A stretch of 64,000 nucleotides of DNA. Source: Actinopolymorpha alba DSM 45243 (GTDB lineage Bacteria > Actinomycetota > Actinomycetes > Propionibacteriales > Actinopolymorphaceae). A model generated the notes under the pieces. It made no database searches. It saw nothing but the letters and a program-made list of their open reading frames with translations, and had not been told where the DNA came from. Both the position numbers and the translations under genes were made by a program. Shown in pieces: positions 50,595-63,891 of this stretch. Each line of letters opens with the position of its first letter. Position 1 is the stretch's first letter. The stretch is from the NCBI RefSeq assembly GCF_000373925.1, contig NZ_KB892779.1:88398-152397 (forward strand), read 5' to 3'.

Positions 50595-52132
50595 TTCGCA
50601 CCTTCCGAAGGAGCCGTGACGGGGACGGGGGGCTTCGGATCCGTGACACCCACCCGCGTCATGGTCGAGTCAACAGCCGGCGCGATCACGTTGATGACCG
50701 GCTTGGGGAACAACCCGAGGACGATGATCACGAGGACCAGCGGCACCACCGCGGCCAGCTCCCGCGGCCGCAGGTCGTGCATCTTCTCCACCGCCGGCGT
50801 GACCGGGCCGGTCATGGTCCGTTGGTAGACGAGCAGCATGTACAACGCGGCCAGGATGATCGCCGTGGTGGCGATGATCGCCGGGACGCGGTAGCGGGTG
50901 AACGTGCCCGACAGCGCGAGGAACTCGCTGACGAACGTCGCGAGACCCGGCAGCGCGAGCCCTGACAGGCAGGCGAAGAGGAAGGTCCCGGACAGCACCG
51001 GTGCCACCTTGTCGACCCCACCGAAGTCCGCGATCCGGGCCGACCCTCGCCGGGCGATCATGTAACCCGCGATCAGGAACAACGCGGCCGTCGACAACCC
51101 GTGGTTGAGCATGTAGAACGTCGCACCGGTCTGGCCCACGCTGGTCATCGCGAAGATCCCCAGCACGATGACGCCGAAGTGGGACACCGAACTGTAGGCG
51201 ATCAGGCGCATGAGGTCCTTCTGCCCGATGGCGAGGATCGCGCCGTACAGCACGCTGATCACCGCCAGCGCGAGCACCACGGGGGTCGCCCACTTCGAGG
51301 CCTCCGGGAACAGCTGGAGGCAGAAGCGGATCATGCCGAACGTGCCGATCTTGTCGAGGATCGACACCAGCAGGACCGAGGTGCCCGGCGTCGCCTCGCG
51401 AGCCGCGTCAGGCAGCCAGGTGTGGAGCGGCCACATCGGCGCCTTGATCGCGAACGCCACGAAGAAGCCGGCGAACAGCCACTTCTGGGTGGCCGGGTCG
51501 ATGCTGAGCTGGGTCAGGGCGCTGAGCAGGAACGACGGGTTGCCGTTCGTCTGCGTGACCGAGATGGCGTACAGCCCGACGATCGCAGCCAGCATGAGCA
51601 GACCGCCGACCAGGCTGTAGATCAGGAACTTCACCGCGGCGTACGAACGACGTGGACCGCCGTAGCTGCCGATCAGGAAGTAGATCGGAATGAGCGTCGC
51701 CTCGAAGAGCAGGTAGAAGAGGAAGACGTCGGTGGCAGAGAAGACGCCCAGCGCCAGCGCCTCCAGCACCAGCATCAGCGCGAAGTACGTCTTGACGCTC
51801 CGGCGGCCCCCCTCCGCATCATTCCAGGAGGCGAGGATGACGACGGGCGTGAGCAGCGCCGTCATCAGGACCAGGATGATCCCGATGCCGTCGACGCCCA
51901 GCGCGTAGTGGACACCGAACGCCGGGATCCAGTTGTGCTGCTCGACGAACTGGAAGCCTCCAGCCGGGTCGTACTGCGCGGCCATCACGAGCGCGAGCAC
52001 CAGCGCCACGGCCGAGAAGCCCAGGGCGAGCTGCTTCGCGAGCAGGTCGCGCCCCTTGGGGAGCAGGGCCAGCACGACGGCCCCGAGCGCGGGCAGCGCG
52101 CCGATGACGGTCAGCCAGGGGAAGTTGTTCAC
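50591..52132 (-). CDS. nuoM: Complex I subunit M
   Basis: 513 aa. Markers are [67 protein letters not shown] (helix-5 Glu), [48 protein letters not shown] (channel residue Lys replaced by the usual Lys in LDKIG), and [23 protein letters not shown]. It overlaps nuoL and nuoN by 4 bp each, typical of a tightly coupled operon. Confidence 0.95.
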   Translation of the reverse strand: MNNFPWLTVIGALPALGAVVLALLPKGRDLLAKQLALGFSAVALVLALVMAAQYDPAGGFQFVEQHNWIPAFGVHYALGVDGIGIILVLMTALLTPVVILASWNDAEGGRRSVKTYFALMLVLEALALGVFSATDVFLFYLLFEATLIPIYFLIGSYGGPRRSYAAVKFLIYSLVGGLLMLAAIVGLYAISVTQTNGNPSFLLSALTQLSIDPATQKWLFAGFFVAFAIKAPMWPLHTWLPDAAREATPGTSVLLVSILDKIGTFGMIRFCLQLFPEASKWATPVVLALAVISVLYGAILAIGQKDLMRLIAYSSVSHFGVIVLGIFAMTSVGQTGATFYMLNHGLSTAALFLIAGYMIARRGSARIADFGGVDKVAPVLSGTFLFACLSGLALPGLATFVSEFLALSGTFTRYRVPAIIATTAIILAALYMLLVYQRTMTGPVTPAVEKMHDLRPRELAAVVPLVLVIIVLGLFPKPVINVIAPAVDSTMTRVGVTDPKPPVPVTAPSEGAK

Positions 52133-54063
52133 GACAGCCTCACCAAGAGCATGGCCACGACGACGAGGGCGGCGCCCCCGAACATCACGAGCGCGTACGA
52201 GCGGACGAACCCGGTCTGGACCCGGCGGACCATTCCGGAGAGGCCACCGACGAAGGCGGCCAGGCCGTTGACAACACCGTCAACTCCACGGTTGTCGAAG
52301 GCGACGAGACCCCGGGTGACCTCCTGCCCGGGCCGCATGAGCACGACCTCGTTGAAGGCGTCGCCGTAGAGGTCCTTGCGGGCCGCGGTGGTGATCGGCG
52401 AGACCTTGACGGGCGCCTCGACCGGGACCTCCCGCCGGGCCACGAACCACCACGCCGCGGCGACCCCGAGCGCCACCACCGCGAGGGTGAGCGCCGTCAT
52501 CGCGGCCACCGAGAGCGGCGGCTCGAGGTGCTTCTCCCCGACCACCGGCTCGAGCCAGCTGACGATGCCGCCGCCGGCGTAGGCGAGGCCGGCACCGCCG
52601 ACGATGCTCAGCACGGACAGCAGGATCAGCGGCACCGTCATCACCGGTGGCGACTCGTGCGGGTGCGTGTCCTTGGCCCACCGCTTGTGGCCGAGGAAGG
52701 TCATGTACATCAGGCGGGTCATGTAGAACGCCGTGATCCCTGCGCCGATGAGGGCGCAGAGGCCGATCCAGACGTTCGAGCTGAACGCCGCCTCGATGAT
52801 CTTGTCCTTGCTGAAGAAGCCGGCGAACGGCGGGATGCCGATGATCGCGAGGTACCCGACCGCGAAGGTGCCGAACGTGATCGGGAGGTACTTGCGCAGG
52901 GCGCCGTAGCGGCGCATGTTGACCTCGTCGTTCATGCCGTGCATGACCGAACCGGCACCGAGGAACATGTCGGCCTTGAAGAAGCCGTGCGTGAGCAGGT
53001 GGAAGATCGCGAACGCGTAGCCCGCCGGGCCAAGGCCCGCCGCCAGCATCATGTAGCCGATCTGGCTCATCGTCGAACCAGCGAGCGCCTTCTTGATGTC
53101 GTCCTTCGCGCACCCGATGACCGCACCCATCAGCAGGGTGATCGTGCCGACGAGCACGACCGCCGTCTGCGCCGCGGGCGCCTGGTCGTAGATCGCGTTG
53201 GAGCGGGTCACGAGGTAGACGCCGGCGGTCACCATGGTCGCGGCGTGGATGAGCGCCGACACCGGAGTCGGGCCCTCCATCGCGTCGAGCAGCCAGGACT
53301 GCAGCGGGAACTGCGCGGACTTACCGCACGCGCCCAGCAGCAGCAGGAAGCCGAGGGCGGTCGCGATGCCGGTGCCCGCCGCGCCGACGTGGCCGAAGAC
53401 GCCGGCGAACGACGAGGTACCGAACGTCGCCAGCATCAGCATCACGGCGAGCGACAGGCCGACGTCACCGACGCGGTTGACGACGAACGCCTTCTTGGCC
53501 GCGGTCGCCGCGGACGGCTTGTGCTGCCAGAAGCCGATCAGGAGGTACGACGCGAGACCGACACCCTCCCAGCCGATGAAGACCACGAGGAAGTCGTTGG
53601 CCAGCACCAGGAGCAGCATCGCCGCGACGAACAGGTTGAGGTACCCGAAGAACCGCTTGCGCCGCTCGTCGTGCGCCATGTAGCCGACGGAGTAGACGTG
53701 GATGATGCTGCCCACGCCGGTGATCAGCAGGACGAAGCACACCGACAGCTGGTCGAGGAGCAACCCGGCGGTCACGTGGTAGCTGGGCAGCGGGATGAAG
53801 GTGTAGAGCTGCTGCTCGACAGCGCGCTCCTCCGGCCCGCGCCCGAGCATCGCGAAGAACATCGTCGCGCCCAGCACGAACGACGCGATCGGCGCCGCGC
53901 AACCGAGCAGGTGACCCCACGACTTACCGGCACGCCCGGAGAGCAGGATCACCGCCGCCGAGAGGGCGGGAATGGCCACGATCAGCCACATGAGCGAGAA
54001 CACGCCAGATGCCTGACCAGCTTGCTCGCTGGCCAGAACCATGGCACTCACAGAGGTGGTCAC
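52129..54063 (-). CDS. nuoL: Complex I subunit L
   Basis: 644 aa. Markers are [96 protein letters not shown] and [22 protein letters not shown], plus the C-terminal lateral helix and final membrane helix. GTG/ATG 54063 is taken as the start; the first 20 residues ([20 protein letters not shown]) are not conserved. It lies 18 bp after nuoK. Confidence 0.95.
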   Translation of the reverse strand: MTTSVSAMVLASEQAGQASGVFSLMWLIVAIPALSAAVILLSGRAGKSWGHLLGCAAPIASFVLGATMFFAMLGRGPEERAVEQQLYTFIPLPSYHVTAGLLLDQLSVCFVLLITGVGSIIHVYSVGYMAHDERRKRFFGYLNLFVAAMLLLVLANDFLVVFIGWEGVGLASYLLIGFWQHKPSAATAAKKAFVVNRVGDVGLSLAVMLMLATFGTSSFAGVFGHVGAAGTGIATALGFLLLLGACGKSAQFPLQSWLLDAMEGPTPVSALIHAATMVTAGVYLVTRSNAIYDQAPAAQTAVVLVGTITLLMGAVIGCAKDDIKKALAGSTMSQIGYMMLAAGLGPAGYAFAIFHLLTHGFFKADMFLGAGSVMHGMNDEVNMRRYGALRKYLPITFGTFAVGYLAIIGIPPFAGFFSKDKIIEAAFSSNVWIGLCALIGAGITAFYMTRLMYMTFLGHKRWAKDTHPHESPPVMTVPLILLSVLSIVGGAGLAYAGGGIVSWLEPVVGEKHLEPPLSVAAMTALTLAVVALGVAAAWWFVARREVPVEAPVKVSPITTAARKDLYGDAFNEVVLMRPGQEVTRGLVAFDNRGVDGVVNGLAAFVGGLSGMVRRVQTGFVRSYALVMFGGAALVVVAMLLVRLS

Positions 54064-54081
54064 GGGGTTCTCGTCCCTCCG

Positions 54082-54381
54082 TCAGAACTTCAGCAGACTC
54101 GCGTCGTCGACGGAGGCCGAGCGACGGGTCCGGAAGATGGTCATGATGATCGCCAGCCCGACCACAACTTCGGCCGCCGCGACCACCATCACGAAGAAGG
54201 CCACGACCTGGCCCTCGAGGTTGCCGGCCTGCCGGGCGAACGAAACGAACGCCAGGTTGGCGGCGTTCAGCATGAGCTCCACGCACATGAACACCACGAT
54301 GGCGTTGCGGCGTACCAACACACCCACGGCACCGATGGTGAACAGCAGCGCCGACAGGATGACGTACGGAGTGGCGGTCAC
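54082..54381 (-). CDS. nuoK: Complex I subunit K
   Basis: 99 aa, three helices: [45 protein letters not shown] (helix-2 Glu) and [39 protein letters not shown]. Standard length. It overlaps nuoJ by 4 bp. Confidence 0.95.
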   Translation of the reverse strand: MTATPYVILSALLFTIGAVGVLVRRNAIVVFMCVELMLNAANLAFVSFARQAGNLEGQVVAFFVMVVAAAEVVVGLAIIMTIFRTRRSASVDDASLLKF

Positions 54382-55274
54382 CCTTCACCTCCCTTGTCCG
54401 CGCTCTGCTCGTGACTGCCGCCCTGGTCGGAACCGTTGGCCGACTCCGGTCCGGACTCCGGCGCCGGTGACCCGGCGTCCTTGTCGCCACCGCGCTGGCC
54501 GTTGGCCTTGGCGCGGGGTGTGGGCGTGCCGGTGTAGCGCTCGAGGCCCGGGACCTGGTGGGTGTAGCGGGACGGCTCCTGGACTGTGCCCCGCGCGATG
54601 AGGACCCGCGACACCGAGGACTCCGCGGCCGTTCCGTCGGGAAGCAGCGCGGGCGTGTCGACGGCGTTGTGCCGGGCGAAGGTACCCGGCGCGGGCAGCT
54701 GACCCGGGTGCCGGCCGCCTTCGGCGTACTCCTTGAACCGCTGCTCGGCCAGGTCCTTCTGCGTCACCTTGGGACCGATCCGCTCGCGGTGGGCGAGGAT
54801 CATCGCGCCCATCGCGGCGGTGATGAGCAGCGCGCTCGTCACCTCGAAGGCGAAGACGTACTTGGAGAAGAGGATCGAGGCGATCGCGGGGACGTTGCCG
54901 TCCGGCTCGGCGGCCGCGAGCCCGACCGGCTGGCCGAGCGTCACTCCACCGACCGCGGTGATGAGCAGCGCACCGAAGATGATCGCTCCGAGCACCGCCA
55001 GCCACCGTTGGCCGCGCAGCGTCTCGATCAGCGAGTCGGAGGCGTCGACACCGACGAGCATGAGGACGAACAGGAACAGCATGAGGACCGCGCCGGTGTA
55101 GACGATCACCTGGACGGCGAACAGGAACGGCGCATCCTGGCTGGCGTACATCAGCGCCAGGCACATCATCACGGTAGCCAGCAGCAAGGCGCTGTGGACC
55201 GCCTTGCGTACCAGCACCATGCCGAGGGCCGCCAGCACCGCGATCGGCGCGAGCACCCAGAACGTCGCGGTCAT
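54378..55274 (-). CDS. nuoJ: Complex I subunit J with long C-terminal tail
   Basis: 298 aa. Residues 1-175 are the membrane subunit ([53 protein letters not shown], then [29 protein letters not shown]). The last 120 residues are cytoplasmic, Pro/Gly/Ser-rich and charged (for example [21 protein letters not shown]), a tail often seen in actinobacterial NuoJ. ATG 55274 overlaps the nuoI stop (ATGA). Confidence 0.93.
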   Translation of the reverse strand: MTATFWVLAPIAVLAALGMVLVRKAVHSALLLATVMMCLALMYASQDAPFLFAVQVIVYTGAVLMLFLFVLMLVGVDASDSLIETLRGQRWLAVLGAIIFGALLITAVGGVTLGQPVGLAAAEPDGNVPAIASILFSKYVFAFEVTSALLITAAMGAMILAHRERIGPKVTQKDLAEQRFKEYAEGGRHPGQLPAPGTFARHNAVDTPALLPDGTAAESSVSRVLIARGTVQEPSRYTHQVPGLERYTGTPTPRAKANGQRGGDKDAGSPAPESGPESANGSDQGGSHEQSADKGGEG

Positions 55275-55855
55275 GAGTGAGCCGCCTCGCTCTCCACATC
55301 TTCTTTGGCCGGCACCGCGGCGCCGCTCTCGGACCAGCCCGGCAGGCCGGCACCGAGGTAGTAGTCCCGCTCGCTGTCGCCGAGGCGCATGTCGTGCGGA
55401 GGCTCCTCCATGCCCGGCAGCAGCGGTGCCAGCAGGTCCTTCTTTTCGTAGATGAGCTTCGCCCGATCGTCGTCGGCGAGTTCGTACTCGTTGGTCATCG
55501 TGAGCGCCCTGGTCGGGCAGGCCTCGATGCACAGGCCGCAGAAGATGCAGCGCAGGTAGTTGATCTGGTAGACGCGGCCGTAACGCTCGCCCGGGGAGAA
55601 GCGCTCGTCCTCGGTGTTGTCGGCACCCTCGACGTAGATCGCGTCGGCCGGGCAGGCCCATGCGCACAGCTCACACCCGATGCACTTCTCCAGGCCGTCG
55701 GGGTGGCGGTTGAGCTGGTGCCGTCCGTGGAATCGCGGAGCGGTGGGCCGCTTCTCGAAGGGGTACTGAACCGTGACGGGTTTCCTGAACATCGTCCGGA
55801 ACGTCACCCCGAACCCTGCGATCGGGTCCCAGAGCTGCTGCTTGAGACTAGCCAC
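55271..55855 (-). CDS. nuoI: Complex I subunit I (ferredoxin-like)
   Basis: 194 aa. Two [4Fe-4S] motifs, [20 protein letters not shown] and [23 protein letters not shown], follow the N-terminal membrane-binding segment [22 protein letters not shown]. The start is set at GTG 55855, seven bases after GAGGAG. It overlaps the end of nuoH by 8 bp. Confidence 0.95.
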   Translation of the reverse strand: MASLKQQLWDPIAGFGVTFRTMFRKPVTVQYPFEKRPTAPRFHGRHQLNRHPDGLEKCIGCELCAWACPADAIYVEGADNTEDERFSPGERYGRVYQINYLRCIFCGLCIEACPTRALTMTNEYELADDDRAKLIYEKKDLLAPLLPGMEEPPHDMRLGDSERDYYLGAGLPGWSESGAAVPAKEDVESEAAHS

Positions 55856-57281
55856 GGCCACGCTCCTCACCTGAATCGGCCTGTTGACCCGCACCCTCAG
55901 CGCCCGCGCCACCGCTGGAGTCCGCCGAACCAGCGCCCGCCGAGGCGGCTGCCACGGCGACCGCGGCCGGCTCGAGACCCGGCACCTTCTGTCCAGGCAT
56001 CGGCGGGACAGGGTAGCCGCCGGCGAAGGGGTCGAACTCCACCTGGTCGGCTTCCTCGCGCTCGACCTCTTCCGCCTTCTCGCGCCGGGCGGCCACCGCG
56101 TCGTAGACGAACGACAGCAGCAGCACCACGATCACCACGGCACCGATGCCGAAGAAGAACTGTCGCTGGTAGCCGGCGCTCAGCGTGGCGCGGGCGGTCG
56201 CGACGAAGACCGTCCAGACCAGCGCGACCGGGATGAGGATCTTCCAGCCCAGGCGCATGAACTGGTCGTAGCGCATCCGCGGCAGCGTCCCGCGCAGCCA
56301 GATGAAGACGAAGAGGAAGACCAGGACCTTGCCGAGGAACCACAGCAACGGCCACCAACCCTCGTTGGCACCCGCCCACAGGGAGATCGGCCACGGAGCC
56401 CGCCAGCCGCCGAGGAACATCGTCGTGGCCAGCGCCGAGACGGTGACCATGTTGACGTACTCCGCGAGGAAGAACAGCAGGTACTTCATGGAGGAGTACT
56501 CCGTCATGAAGCCCGCGACCAGCTCACCCTCGGCCTCCGGCAGGTCGAACGGCGCGCGGTTGGTCTCGCCGACCATCGCGATCATGTAGATGAGGAACGA
56601 CGGCAGCAACACCACGCCGTACCAGCTGGGTAGCTGCAGCGTCACCCCGAAGATGTCGACCGCGCTCCCGCCGGCCTGGGCGCCGACGATCTCCGACGTG
56701 GACATCGAGCCGGAGTAGAGGAAGACGGCTACGAGGGCGAGACCCATCGCGACCTCGTAGGAGATCATCTGCGCCGAGGACCGCAGCCCGCCGAGCAGCG
56801 GGTACGTCGAGCCGGACGACCAACCGCCGAGCACGATGCCGTAGATACCGAGCGACGCGGCGGCGAGGACGAACAGCACGCCGACCGGAAGGTCGGTCAG
56901 CTGCAGCGGCGTCCGGTGGCCGAAGATGCTGACCTCCGGCCCGAGCGGGATCACCGAGAACGCCACGAAGGCCATCGCCGCCGAGATGATCGGCGCCAAC
57001 ACGTAGAGGATCGTGTCGACGCCCTTGGGCTTGATGGTTTCCTTCAGCGACAGCTTGATCCCGTCGGCGAGGCTCTGCAGCAACCCGAACTTGCCGTGGA
57101 CGTTCGGACCGACGCGGTGCTGCATCCGGGCGACGACCCGGCGTTCGAACCACACGTTGAAGATCGTGAACACCAGCAGGAAGACCGTGATCGCCACCGC
57201 TTTGATGAGGATGATCCACCACGGGTCCTTACCGAACGCCGCCAACTCTCCGGCAGCGAGCGGCATCACAGCGGCGGTCAT
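55848..57281 (-). CDS. nuoH: Complex I subunit H with C-terminal extension
   Basis: 477 aa. The membrane part (1-395) has [77 protein letters not shown] and [27 protein letters not shown]. An unusual tail of about 80 residues follows, first charged ([20 protein letters not shown]), then Ala/Gly/Ser-rich; the 319-aa copy at 22.4-23.4 kb has no such tail. Confidence 0.95.
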   Translation of the reverse strand: MTAAVMPLAAGELAAFGKDPWWIILIKAVAITVFLLVFTIFNVWFERRVVARMQHRVGPNVHGKFGLLQSLADGIKLSLKETIKPKGVDTILYVLAPIISAAMAFVAFSVIPLGPEVSIFGHRTPLQLTDLPVGVLFVLAAASLGIYGIVLGGWSSGSTYPLLGGLRSSAQMISYEVAMGLALVAVFLYSGSMSTSEIVGAQAGGSAVDIFGVTLQLPSWYGVVLLPSFLIYMIAMVGETNRAPFDLPEAEGELVAGFMTEYSSMKYLLFFLAEYVNMVTVSALATTMFLGGWRAPWPISLWAGANEGWWPLLWFLGKVLVFLFVFIWLRGTLPRMRYDQFMRLGWKILIPVALVWTVFVATARATLSAGYQRQFFFGIGAVVIVVLLLSFVYDAVAARREKAEEVEREEADQVEFDPFAGGYPVPPMPGQKVPGLEPAAVAVAAASAGAGSADSSGGAGAEGAGQQADSGEERGRG

Positions 57282-59773
57282 GCCACACCTCCCTGACTGG
57301 TCGCGGCCACCGGCTCGGTGGTCGCGCGGGCGACCGTGACGACGGCACCGGCGTCCACGCTGAGCGTCTCGCGGACGGTGGAGCCGGTCGAGTTGGTGGG
57401 GAGCCAGACCACCCGGTCGGGCAGGTCGGCCACCTCGACGGGCAGCCGCACGCTGCCGCGGGTCGAGGACACCGTCACCTCGTCCCCGTCGGTGACGCCG
57501 AGCGTGCCGGCGGTGGTCGCCGACAGCCGGGCCCGCACCGGGCGGGCGGTGCCGGCGAGGTACGGCTCGCCGTCCTGCAGGCGGCCGAGGTCGAGCAGCT
57601 GCGGCCAGGTGGCGAGCACCGCCTCACCTTCGCGTGGCTGCGCCGGCTCGGGCGCGGGCAGGTGCGGCGGCGCGGCCCGAGAACCGTCCCAGGCGCCGAG
57701 CTCGAGGAGTTCCTGGCGGGCTCCCTCGACAGTGGAGAAGCCGAGCGGCGCGTTCAGCTCGTCGGCCAGACCGGCGAGCACCCACAGGTCGGACTGGGTG
57801 TCCGCGTCGCGCAGGGCCTGCTCGAACGGGCGGACCCGGCCCTCCCAGTCGACGAAGGTTCCGGCCTTCTCGGCGACTGCCGCGACCGGGAAGACCACGT
57901 CGGCATGCTCGGTGACCTCGCTCGGCCGGAGTTCGAGGCTGATGACGAACTCCGCCTTCTCCAGCGCCACCCGCGCGGCCGCGGGGTCAGGCAGGTCAGC
58001 GACCTCGACCCCACCGACGATCAGCGCACCCAGCTCACCGAGAGCCGCCGAGGTCAGGATCGCGGAGGTGTCGCGACCCGGCTCGATCGGCAGGTCACCG
58101 GTGCCCCAGGCGGCGCTGAGGTCGACCCGTGCGGCGGCGTCGGCGATCGGCCGTCCGCCGGGCAGCAGGTGGGGCAGGCAGCCGGCGTCCACCGCGCCGC
58201 GTTCGCCGGACCGGCGCGGCACCCAGGCGAGCCGGGCGCCGGTGGCCTCGGTCAGCCGCAGGACCGCCGAGAGTGCACCCGGGACGCTGGCCAGTCGGGC
58301 GCCGACGAGCACGACGGAGCCGCTGTCGCGGAGCGCGTCGGAGCACTGGAGCCCAGGAACGTCGAGACCGCTTTCGAGACCGCCGCGACCCAGCGCGTCG
58401 AGGAACTCCGCCTCGGTGCCGGGTGCCGCGTGCAGCACGGTGGCCTTCATCTTGTCCAGGCCACGCGTGGAGTACGGCGCGACCGACCAGATCCGGGTGC
58501 CCTTCTTCATGGCGGCCTTACGCAGCCGGAGGAAGACGATCGGCGCCTCCTCCTCTGGCTCGAGGCCGACCAGGAGGACGGACTTGGCGTTCTCCAGGTC
58601 GCGGTAGGTCACACCGAGGCCCGAGCCAGCGACCGCGGAGGCCAGGAAGTCGGCCTCCTCGTCGGAGTGCGGACGGGCCCGGAAGTCGACGTCGTTGGTG
58701 CCGAGCGCGACCCGCGCGAACTTCGCGTACGCGTAGGCATCCTCGACCGTCAGCCGGCCACCGGGGAGTACGCCGGCCCGGCCACCCGCGGCGGCCAGCC
58801 CTTCGGCGGCCACCCGGAACGCCTCCGACCACGAGGCCGGGCGCAGCTCGCCGCTCTCCTCGTCACGGACCAGGGGGTAGGCCAGGCGGTCCTTCTCCTG
58901 GGCGTACCGGAACGCGAAGCGGCCCTTGTCGCACAGCCACTCCTCGTTGACCTCCGCGTCGTCACCAGCGAGCCGGCGCATGACCTTGCCGCGCCGGTGG
59001 TCGGTGCGGGTCGCGCAGCCGTTGGCGCACCCCTCACAGACGCTGGGGCTAGACACGAGGTCGAACGGGCGGGAACGGAAGCGGTACTGGGCACTGGTCA
59101 GCGCGCCGACCGGGCAGATCTGGATCGTGTTACCGGAGAAGTAGCTGGAGAACGGCTCCTTCTCGTAGATGCCGACCTGCTGCAGAGCACCGCGCTCCAG
59201 CAGCTCGATGAACGGGTCACCGGCGACCTGCTGGGAGAACCTGGTGCAGCGCGCACACAGAACGCAGCGCTCGCGGTCGAGCAGCACCTGGCTGGAGATG
59301 TTGATCGGCTTGGGGTAAGTGCGCTTGACCTCGGTGAACCGCGACTCGGGACGGCCGTTGCTCATCGCCTGGTTCTGCAGCGGGCACTCACCGCCCTTGT
59401 CACAGACCGGGCAGTCGAGCGGGTGGTTGATCAGCAGGAACTCCATGATTCCCTGCTGGGCCTTGTCTGCCACCGGCGACGTCAACTGCGTCCTGACGAC
59501 CATGCCCTGGGCGACCTCGATCGTGCAGGAGGCCTGCGGCTTGGGGAAGCCACGCCCGTTGCCGGCGTCAGGGATGTCGACCAGGCACTGCCGGCAGGCA
59601 CCCACCGGATCCAGCAGCGGGTGGTCGCAGAACCTCGGGATCTGGATCCCGATCATCTCCGCCGCCCGGATGAGGAGGGTGCCCTTCGGCACACTCACCT
59701 GGACGTCGTCGATGGTGAGCGTGACGAGGTTCTCCACCTCGGTCGACGTGTGGTCAGGGGTCTGGAGAGTCAT
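57278..59773 (-). CDS. nuoG: Complex I subunit G
   Basis: 831 aa. N-terminal [2Fe-2S] motif [19 protein letters not shown] plus the later Cys in QASCTI; His/Cys [4Fe-4S] cluster in [19 protein letters not shown]; further cluster [17 protein letters not shown]; and the [23 protein letters not shown] motif of the N7-type cluster. The C-terminal part is molybdopterin-oxidoreductase-like ([25 protein letters not shown]). It carries electrons from NuoF to the Q module. It overlaps nuoF and nuoH by 4 bp each. Confidence 0.95.
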   Translation of the reverse strand: MTLQTPDHTSTEVENLVTLTIDDVQVSVPKGTLLIRAAEMIGIQIPRFCDHPLLDPVGACRQCLVDIPDAGNGRGFPKPQASCTIEVAQGMVVRTQLTSPVADKAQQGIMEFLLINHPLDCPVCDKGGECPLQNQAMSNGRPESRFTEVKRTYPKPINISSQVLLDRERCVLCARCTRFSQQVAGDPFIELLERGALQQVGIYEKEPFSSYFSGNTIQICPVGALTSAQYRFRSRPFDLVSSPSVCEGCANGCATRTDHRRGKVMRRLAGDDAEVNEEWLCDKGRFAFRYAQEKDRLAYPLVRDEESGELRPASWSEAFRVAAEGLAAAGGRAGVLPGGRLTVEDAYAYAKFARVALGTNDVDFRARPHSDEEADFLASAVAGSGLGVTYRDLENAKSVLLVGLEPEEEAPIVFLRLRKAAMKKGTRIWSVAPYSTRGLDKMKATVLHAAPGTEAEFLDALGRGGLESGLDVPGLQCSDALRDSGSVVLVGARLASVPGALSAVLRLTEATGARLAWVPRRSGERGAVDAGCLPHLLPGGRPIADAAARVDLSAAWGTGDLPIEPGRDTSAILTSAALGELGALIVGGVEVADLPDPAAARVALEKAEFVISLELRPSEVTEHADVVFPVAAVAEKAGTFVDWEGRVRPFEQALRDADTQSDLWVLAGLADELNAPLGFSTVEGARQELLELGAWDGSRAAPPHLPAPEPAQPREGEAVLATWPQLLDLGRLQDGEPYLAGTARPVRARLSATTAGTLGVTDGDEVTVSSTRGSVRLPVEVADLPDRVVWLPTNSTGSTVRETLSVDAGAVVTVARATTEPVAATSQGGVA

Positions 59774-61095
59774 GCACCCACTCCTGCGGTCGCAGTTTCG
59801 GGCTCGAACAACGTGGCCGCGGCCGGGTCGAACGGACAGCCGCCGTGCTCGAAGTGCGCGACGTACTCGTCGCGGAAGTACTTGAGGGACGACATGATCG
59901 GCGCCACCGCACCGTCAGCCAGCGCGCAGAACGACCGGCCGGCGATGTTGTCGCACAGGTCGAGCAGCGTCTCGAGGTCGTCCTCGCTGCCCTCGCCCCG
60001 CTCCAGGCGTTCGAGGACCTGGACCAACCACCACGTGCCCTCGCGGCACGGCGTGCACTTGCCGCACGACTCGTGCTTGTAGAACTCCGTCCAGCGCAGC
60101 ACCGCCCGCAGGACACACGTGGTGTCGTCGAACATCTGCAGCGCGCGGGTGCCGAGCATGGTGCCCGCGCCCGCCATGCCTTCGTAGTCGAGCGGGAGGT
60201 CGAGGTGCTCCTTGGTGAGCATCGGCGTCGACGAGCCACCCGGCGTCCAGAACTTCAGCTCGTGACCCGCGCGAATGCCGCCGGCGAGTTCGAGCAGCTC
60301 GCGCAGCGTGATGCCGAGCGGGCCTTCGTACTGACCGGGCCGGGCGACGTGACCCGACAGCGAGTAGATCACGTGGCCCTTGCTCTTCTCGGTCCCCATG
60401 GACGAGAACCATTCGGGGCCGTTGAGCACGATGCCCGGAACGCTCGCGATCGACTCGACGTTGTTGATGACAGTGGGCGAGGCGTACAGACCCTCAACGG
60501 CCGGGAACGGCGGCCGCAGGCGGGGCTGGCCGCGCCTGCCCTCGAGCGAGTCGAGAAGGGCGGTCTCCTCACCACAGATGTACGCACCCGCACCCGCGTG
60601 GACCACGACCTCGAGGTCGTAGCCGGAGCCGAGGATGTTGTGCCCGATGTAACCCGCGTCGTAGGCCTCACGGACGGCCTGCTGCAGCCGCCGGATGACG
60701 TGCAGCACCTCACCGCGTACGTAGATGAACGCCCGCCGGGCGCGGATCGCGTACGAGGAGATGATGACGCCCTCAACCAGCGTGTGCGGGCTGGCCAGCA
60801 TCAGCGGGATGTCCTTGCAGGTGCCCGGCTCCGACTCGTCGGCGTTGACGACGAGGTAGCGCGGCTTCTCGCCCAGCGGCGGCAGGAAGCCCCACTTCAT
60901 GCCGGTCGGGAAACCCGCGCCACCACGACCGCGCAGGCCGGAGTCCTTGACCATCTGGATGATCTCGTCCGGCTCGTGGGTGACCGCTTCGTACAACGCG
61001 CGGTAGCCGCCCTGGTCGACGTAGGCCGGCAGGGTCCACGATCCTCGCTGGCCCCAGTTGGCCGTGAGAGCAGGCGTGAGTGGATCGGTCATCAC
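59770..61095 (-). CDS. nuoF: Complex I subunit F (NADH/FMN-binding)
   Basis: 441 aa. FMN-site glycines in [23 protein letters not shown]-binding [32 protein letters not shown], and the [4Fe-4S] ligands in [21 protein letters not shown]. It oxidises NADH and feeds the Fe-S chain. The second nuo operon has no counterpart. It overlaps nuoE and nuoG by 4 bp each. Confidence 0.97.
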   Translation of the reverse strand: MMTDPLTPALTANWGQRGSWTLPAYVDQGGYRALYEAVTHEPDEIIQMVKDSGLRGRGGAGFPTGMKWGFLPPLGEKPRYLVVNADESEPGTCKDIPLMLASPHTLVEGVIISSYAIRARRAFIYVRGEVLHVIRRLQQAVREAYDAGYIGHNILGSGYDLEVVVHAGAGAYICGEETALLDSLEGRRGQPRLRPPFPAVEGLYASPTVINNVESIASVPGIVLNGPEWFSSMGTEKSKGHVIYSLSGHVARPGQYEGPLGITLRELLELAGGIRAGHELKFWTPGGSSTPMLTKEHLDLPLDYEGMAGAGTMLGTRALQMFDDTTCVLRAVLRWTEFYKHESCGKCTPCREGTWWLVQVLERLERGEGSEDDLETLLDLCDNIAGRSFCALADGAVAPIMSSLKYFRDEYVAHFEHGGCPFDPAAATLFEPETATAGVGA

Positions 61096-61823
61096 TGTCC
61101 CTTCCCGCCGCCGCCGTTGGACGTGGCGCCGTTGGACGCCGCACCGTTGGGCGCGTCCCCACGCGGCGGCGCGTCACCCGTGGGCTTGGGAGCCCCCGAC
61201 GACCAGCCGCGCTCCGCGGCCAGCCGCAGGCCCGCGAGCGACGCCTCGCCGGCGGACGGGCCCTCGTCGGCGCGGCCGTCGGGGAAGCCCGCGAGCACGC
61301 GTTCGGCCTGCCGCCAGGTGCAGATGCGCGCACCTCGGTCGGCCTCGACCTCGTTGCCGGCCCGGAGATCGTCGACCAGCTTCCGCGCCCGCTCGGGCGT
61401 CATGTTGTCGAAGAACTCCCAGTTGACCATCACCACGGGGGCGTAGTCGCAGGCCGCGTTGCACTCGACGTGCTCGAGGGTGACCTTGCCGTCCTCGGTC
61501 GTCTCGTCGTTGCCGACTCCGAGGTGCTCCTTGAGGGTGCCGAAGATCGCGTCGCCGCCCATCACCGCGCAGAGCGTGTTGGTGCACACGCCGACGTGGT
61601 AGTCACCGACCGGGCGACGTTTGTACATCGTGTAGAACGTCGCCACCGCCGCGACCTCGGCCGCGGTCAGGTCGAGGAGTTCGGCGCAGACCTCGATGCC
61701 CTCGGGGCTGACGTACCCCTCCTCGCTCTGCACGAGGTGGAGCATCGGCAGCAACGCCGAGCGGGATTCGGGATAACGCGCGGTGATCTCGCGCAGCTCG
61801 CCCTTGGTCTTGTCACTGATCAA
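61092..61823 (-). CDS. nuoE: Complex I subunit E
   Basis: About 243 aa. The thioredoxin-like [2Fe-2S] domain has [30 protein letters not shown] and [26 protein letters not shown], which supply the four Cys. The C-terminal 60 residues are Gly/Asn/Pro-rich ([15 protein letters not shown]). The start is assigned to TTG 61823, which overlaps the nuoD stop (TTGA) and follows GGGTGG; the longer frame upstream is arginine-rich shadow of nuoD. Confidence 0.92.
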   Translation of the reverse strand: MISDKTKGELREITARYPESRSALLPMLHLVQSEEGYVSPEGIEVCAELLDLTAAEVAAVATFYTMYKRRPVGDYHVGVCTNTLCAVMGGDAIFGTLKEHLGVGNDETTEDGKVTLEHVECNAACDYAPVVMVNWEFFDNMTPERARKLVDDLRAGNEVEADRGARICTWRQAERVLAGFPDGRADEGPSAGEASLAGLRLAAERGWSSGAPKPTGDAPPRGDAPNGAASNGATSNGGGGKGQ

Positions 61824-63163
61824 CGGTCCACCCCACCCATCACGGGGTCGATGCTCGCGACCGCGACGATGACGTCGGCGACCATGCCGCCCTCGCACAT
61901 CGCCGCCGCCGTCTGAAGGTTGACGAAGGACGGATCGCGGAAGTGCGCCCGGAAGGGACGCGTTCCGCCGTCGGAGACCGCGTGGCAGGCGAGCTCACCG
62001 CGCGGCGACTCGACCGCGAAGTACGCCTGGCCCGCCGGCACCCGGAAGCCCTCGGTCACCAGCTTGAAGTGGTGGATGAGCGCCTCCATGGACTCACCCA
62101 TGATGTGCCGGATGTGCTCGAGGGAGTTGCCGAGGCCGTCGGGGCCGAGCGCGAGTTGGCTCGGCCAGGCGATCTTCTTGTCGGCGATCATCACCGGTCC
62201 CGGCTCCGCGAGCCGGTCGACGCACTGCTCGACGATCTTCAGGCTCTCGTCCATCTCCTCGAGCCGGATCCGGAACCGGCCGTAGGAGTCGCAGGTGTCC
62301 CAGGTCGGCACCTCGAAGTCGTACGTCTCATAACCCCAGTACGGCTGGGTCTTGCGGAGGTCCCACGGGTAGCCGGTCGCCCGCAGCACCGGGCCGCTCG
62401 CACCGAGCGCCATGCAGCCGGTGAGGTCGAGGTAGCCGATGCCACCGAGCCGCTGCTTGAAGATGGGGTTCTCGTTGCAGAGTTCGGCGTACTCCTTCAG
62501 GTGCTTCTTCATCCACGCGATGTACTCGCGGAGCTTCTCGATCGCGTTGTCGGGAAGGTCCTGGGAGATGCCGCCGACCCGGATGTACGCGTGGTTCATC
62601 CGGAGGCCGGTGATCAGCTCGAAGATGTCGAGGGTCTTTTCGCGCTCGCGGAATCCGATGGTCATCACGGTGAGCGCGCCGATCTCCATGCCGCCCGTCG
62701 CGATCGCGACCAGGTGGGAGGAGATCCGGTTGAGCTCCATCATCAGGATGCGGATGACCTTGGCGCGCTCAGGAATGTCGTCCTGGATGCCGAGCAGCTT
62801 CTCGACCGCACCGACGTACGCCGCCTCGTTGTAGAACGGCGCGAGGTAGTCCATGCGAGTGCAGAACGTGACCCCCTGGGTCCACGTGCGGTACTCCATG
62901 TTCTTCTCGATACCGGTGTGGAGGTAGCCGATCCCGGCCCGCATGTCCTTCACCGTCTCGCCCTCGAGCTCGAGGATGAGGCGAAGAACGCCGTGGGTCG
63001 AGGGATGCTGCGGGCCCATGTTGACGACGACCCGCTCGTCGCCGGCCTCGGACACACCCTGCACCACGGTGTCCCAGTCCTGGCCGGTGACCGTGAAGAC
63101 CTGGCCTTCGGTGGTGTCCCGGACGCTGGCGTACGGGTCGTACTTCTCGTCTGCGGCAGTCAT
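61820..63163 (-). CDS. nuoD: Complex I subunit D (49-kDa, quinone site)
   Basis: 447 aa. [22 protein letters not shown], then [40 protein letters not shown] (here [19 protein letters not shown]), and [31 protein letters not shown] are family signatures. It forms the quinone pocket with NuoB and NuoH. It is the only nuoD in the window. Its start overlaps the nuoC stop by one base. Confidence 0.97.
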   Translation of the reverse strand: MTAADEKYDPYASVRDTTEGQVFTVTGQDWDTVVQGVSEAGDERVVVNMGPQHPSTHGVLRLILELEGETVKDMRAGIGYLHTGIEKNMEYRTWTQGVTFCTRMDYLAPFYNEAAYVGAVEKLLGIQDDIPERAKVIRILMMELNRISSHLVAIATGGMEIGALTVMTIGFREREKTLDIFELITGLRMNHAYIRVGGISQDLPDNAIEKLREYIAWMKKHLKEYAELCNENPIFKQRLGGIGYLDLTGCMALGASGPVLRATGYPWDLRKTQPYWGYETYDFEVPTWDTCDSYGRFRIRLEEMDESLKIVEQCVDRLAEPGPVMIADKKIAWPSQLALGPDGLGNSLEHIRHIMGESMEALIHHFKLVTEGFRVPAGQAYFAVESPRGELACHAVSDGGTRPFRAHFRDPSFVNLQTAAAMCEGGMVADVIVAVASIDPVMGGVDR

Positions 63164-63891
63164 CAGTTGTATGCCCTCCGCTCGTCCGGAGGCGGAATGG
63201 TCGCGCCCTTGTACTCGACAGGGATGCCGCCCAGTGGGTAATCCTTGCGCTGCGGGTGGCCCGGCCAGTCATCGGGCATCTGGATCCGGGTGAGGCCCGG
63301 GTGGCCGTCGAAGACGATCCCGAAGAAGTCGTAGGCCTCCCGCTCGTGCCAGTCGGCCGTGGGATAGATCCCCACCACCGACGGGATGTGGGGCTCAGCG
63401 TCGGGGCAGGTCACCTCGAGCCGGATCCGCCGGTTGTGCGTCATCGACAGCAGGTGGTAGACGGCGTGCAGCTCGCGGTCGCGGTCTCCTGGGTAGTGGA
63501 CGCCCGACACTCCGCTGCAGAACTCGTACCTCAGTGCGGGGTCGTCACGGAAGTGACGGGCCACCGCGACGAGGTGGTCACGACGGACATAGAAGGTGAT
63601 CTCGCCACGGTCGACGACGACCTTCTCGATCGCCTCGTCGTACGCCGGGCCGTCGCCCTCCTCCAGCACCACGGCAAGCCGGTCGGCCACCTCGTCGAAC
63701 CATCCGCCGTACGGCGGCGTGGTGCTGCCGGGCAGCGCGACGGTGCGGACGAGCCGGCCGTATCCGGACGTGTCGGAGGTGCCCCGAACGCCGAAGGCGC
63801 CGCGGCGTACGTCGATGACCTCGGGCGGTGCGGGCTCCCGCTTCTCCGGAAGCAGGTCCGGGGCCTCGTCAGGCGTCTGCTGGTCACTCAC
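63163..63891 (-). CDS. nuoC: Complex I subunit C (30-kDa)
   Basis: 242 aa. An N-terminal charged and variable region (1-50) is followed by the 30-kDa domain ending [44 protein letters not shown], the family signature. It overlaps nuoB by 4 bp. Confidence 0.96.
   Translation of the reverse strand: MSDQQTPDEAPDLLPEKREPAPPEVIDVRRGAFGVRGTSDTSGYGRLVRTVALPGSTTPPYGGWFDEVADRLAVVLEEGDGPAYDEAIEKVVVDRGEITFYVRRDHLVAVARHFRDDPALRYEFCSGVSGVHYPGDRDRELHAVYHLLSMTHNRRIRLEVTCPDAEPHIPSVVGIYPTADWHEREAYDFFGIVFDGHPGLTRIQMPDDWPGHPQRKDYPLGGIPVEYKGATIPPPDERRAYN

Noticed and set aside
49044-54414. Long plus-strand frames across nuoL, nuoM and nuoN
   Set aside because: Same effect: charged, repetitive shadow composition opposite clear membrane subunits.
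57662-60082. 806-codon plus-strand frame opposite nuoG
   Set aside because: Antisense to a protein with all expected Fe-S motifs; no independent evidence of coding.
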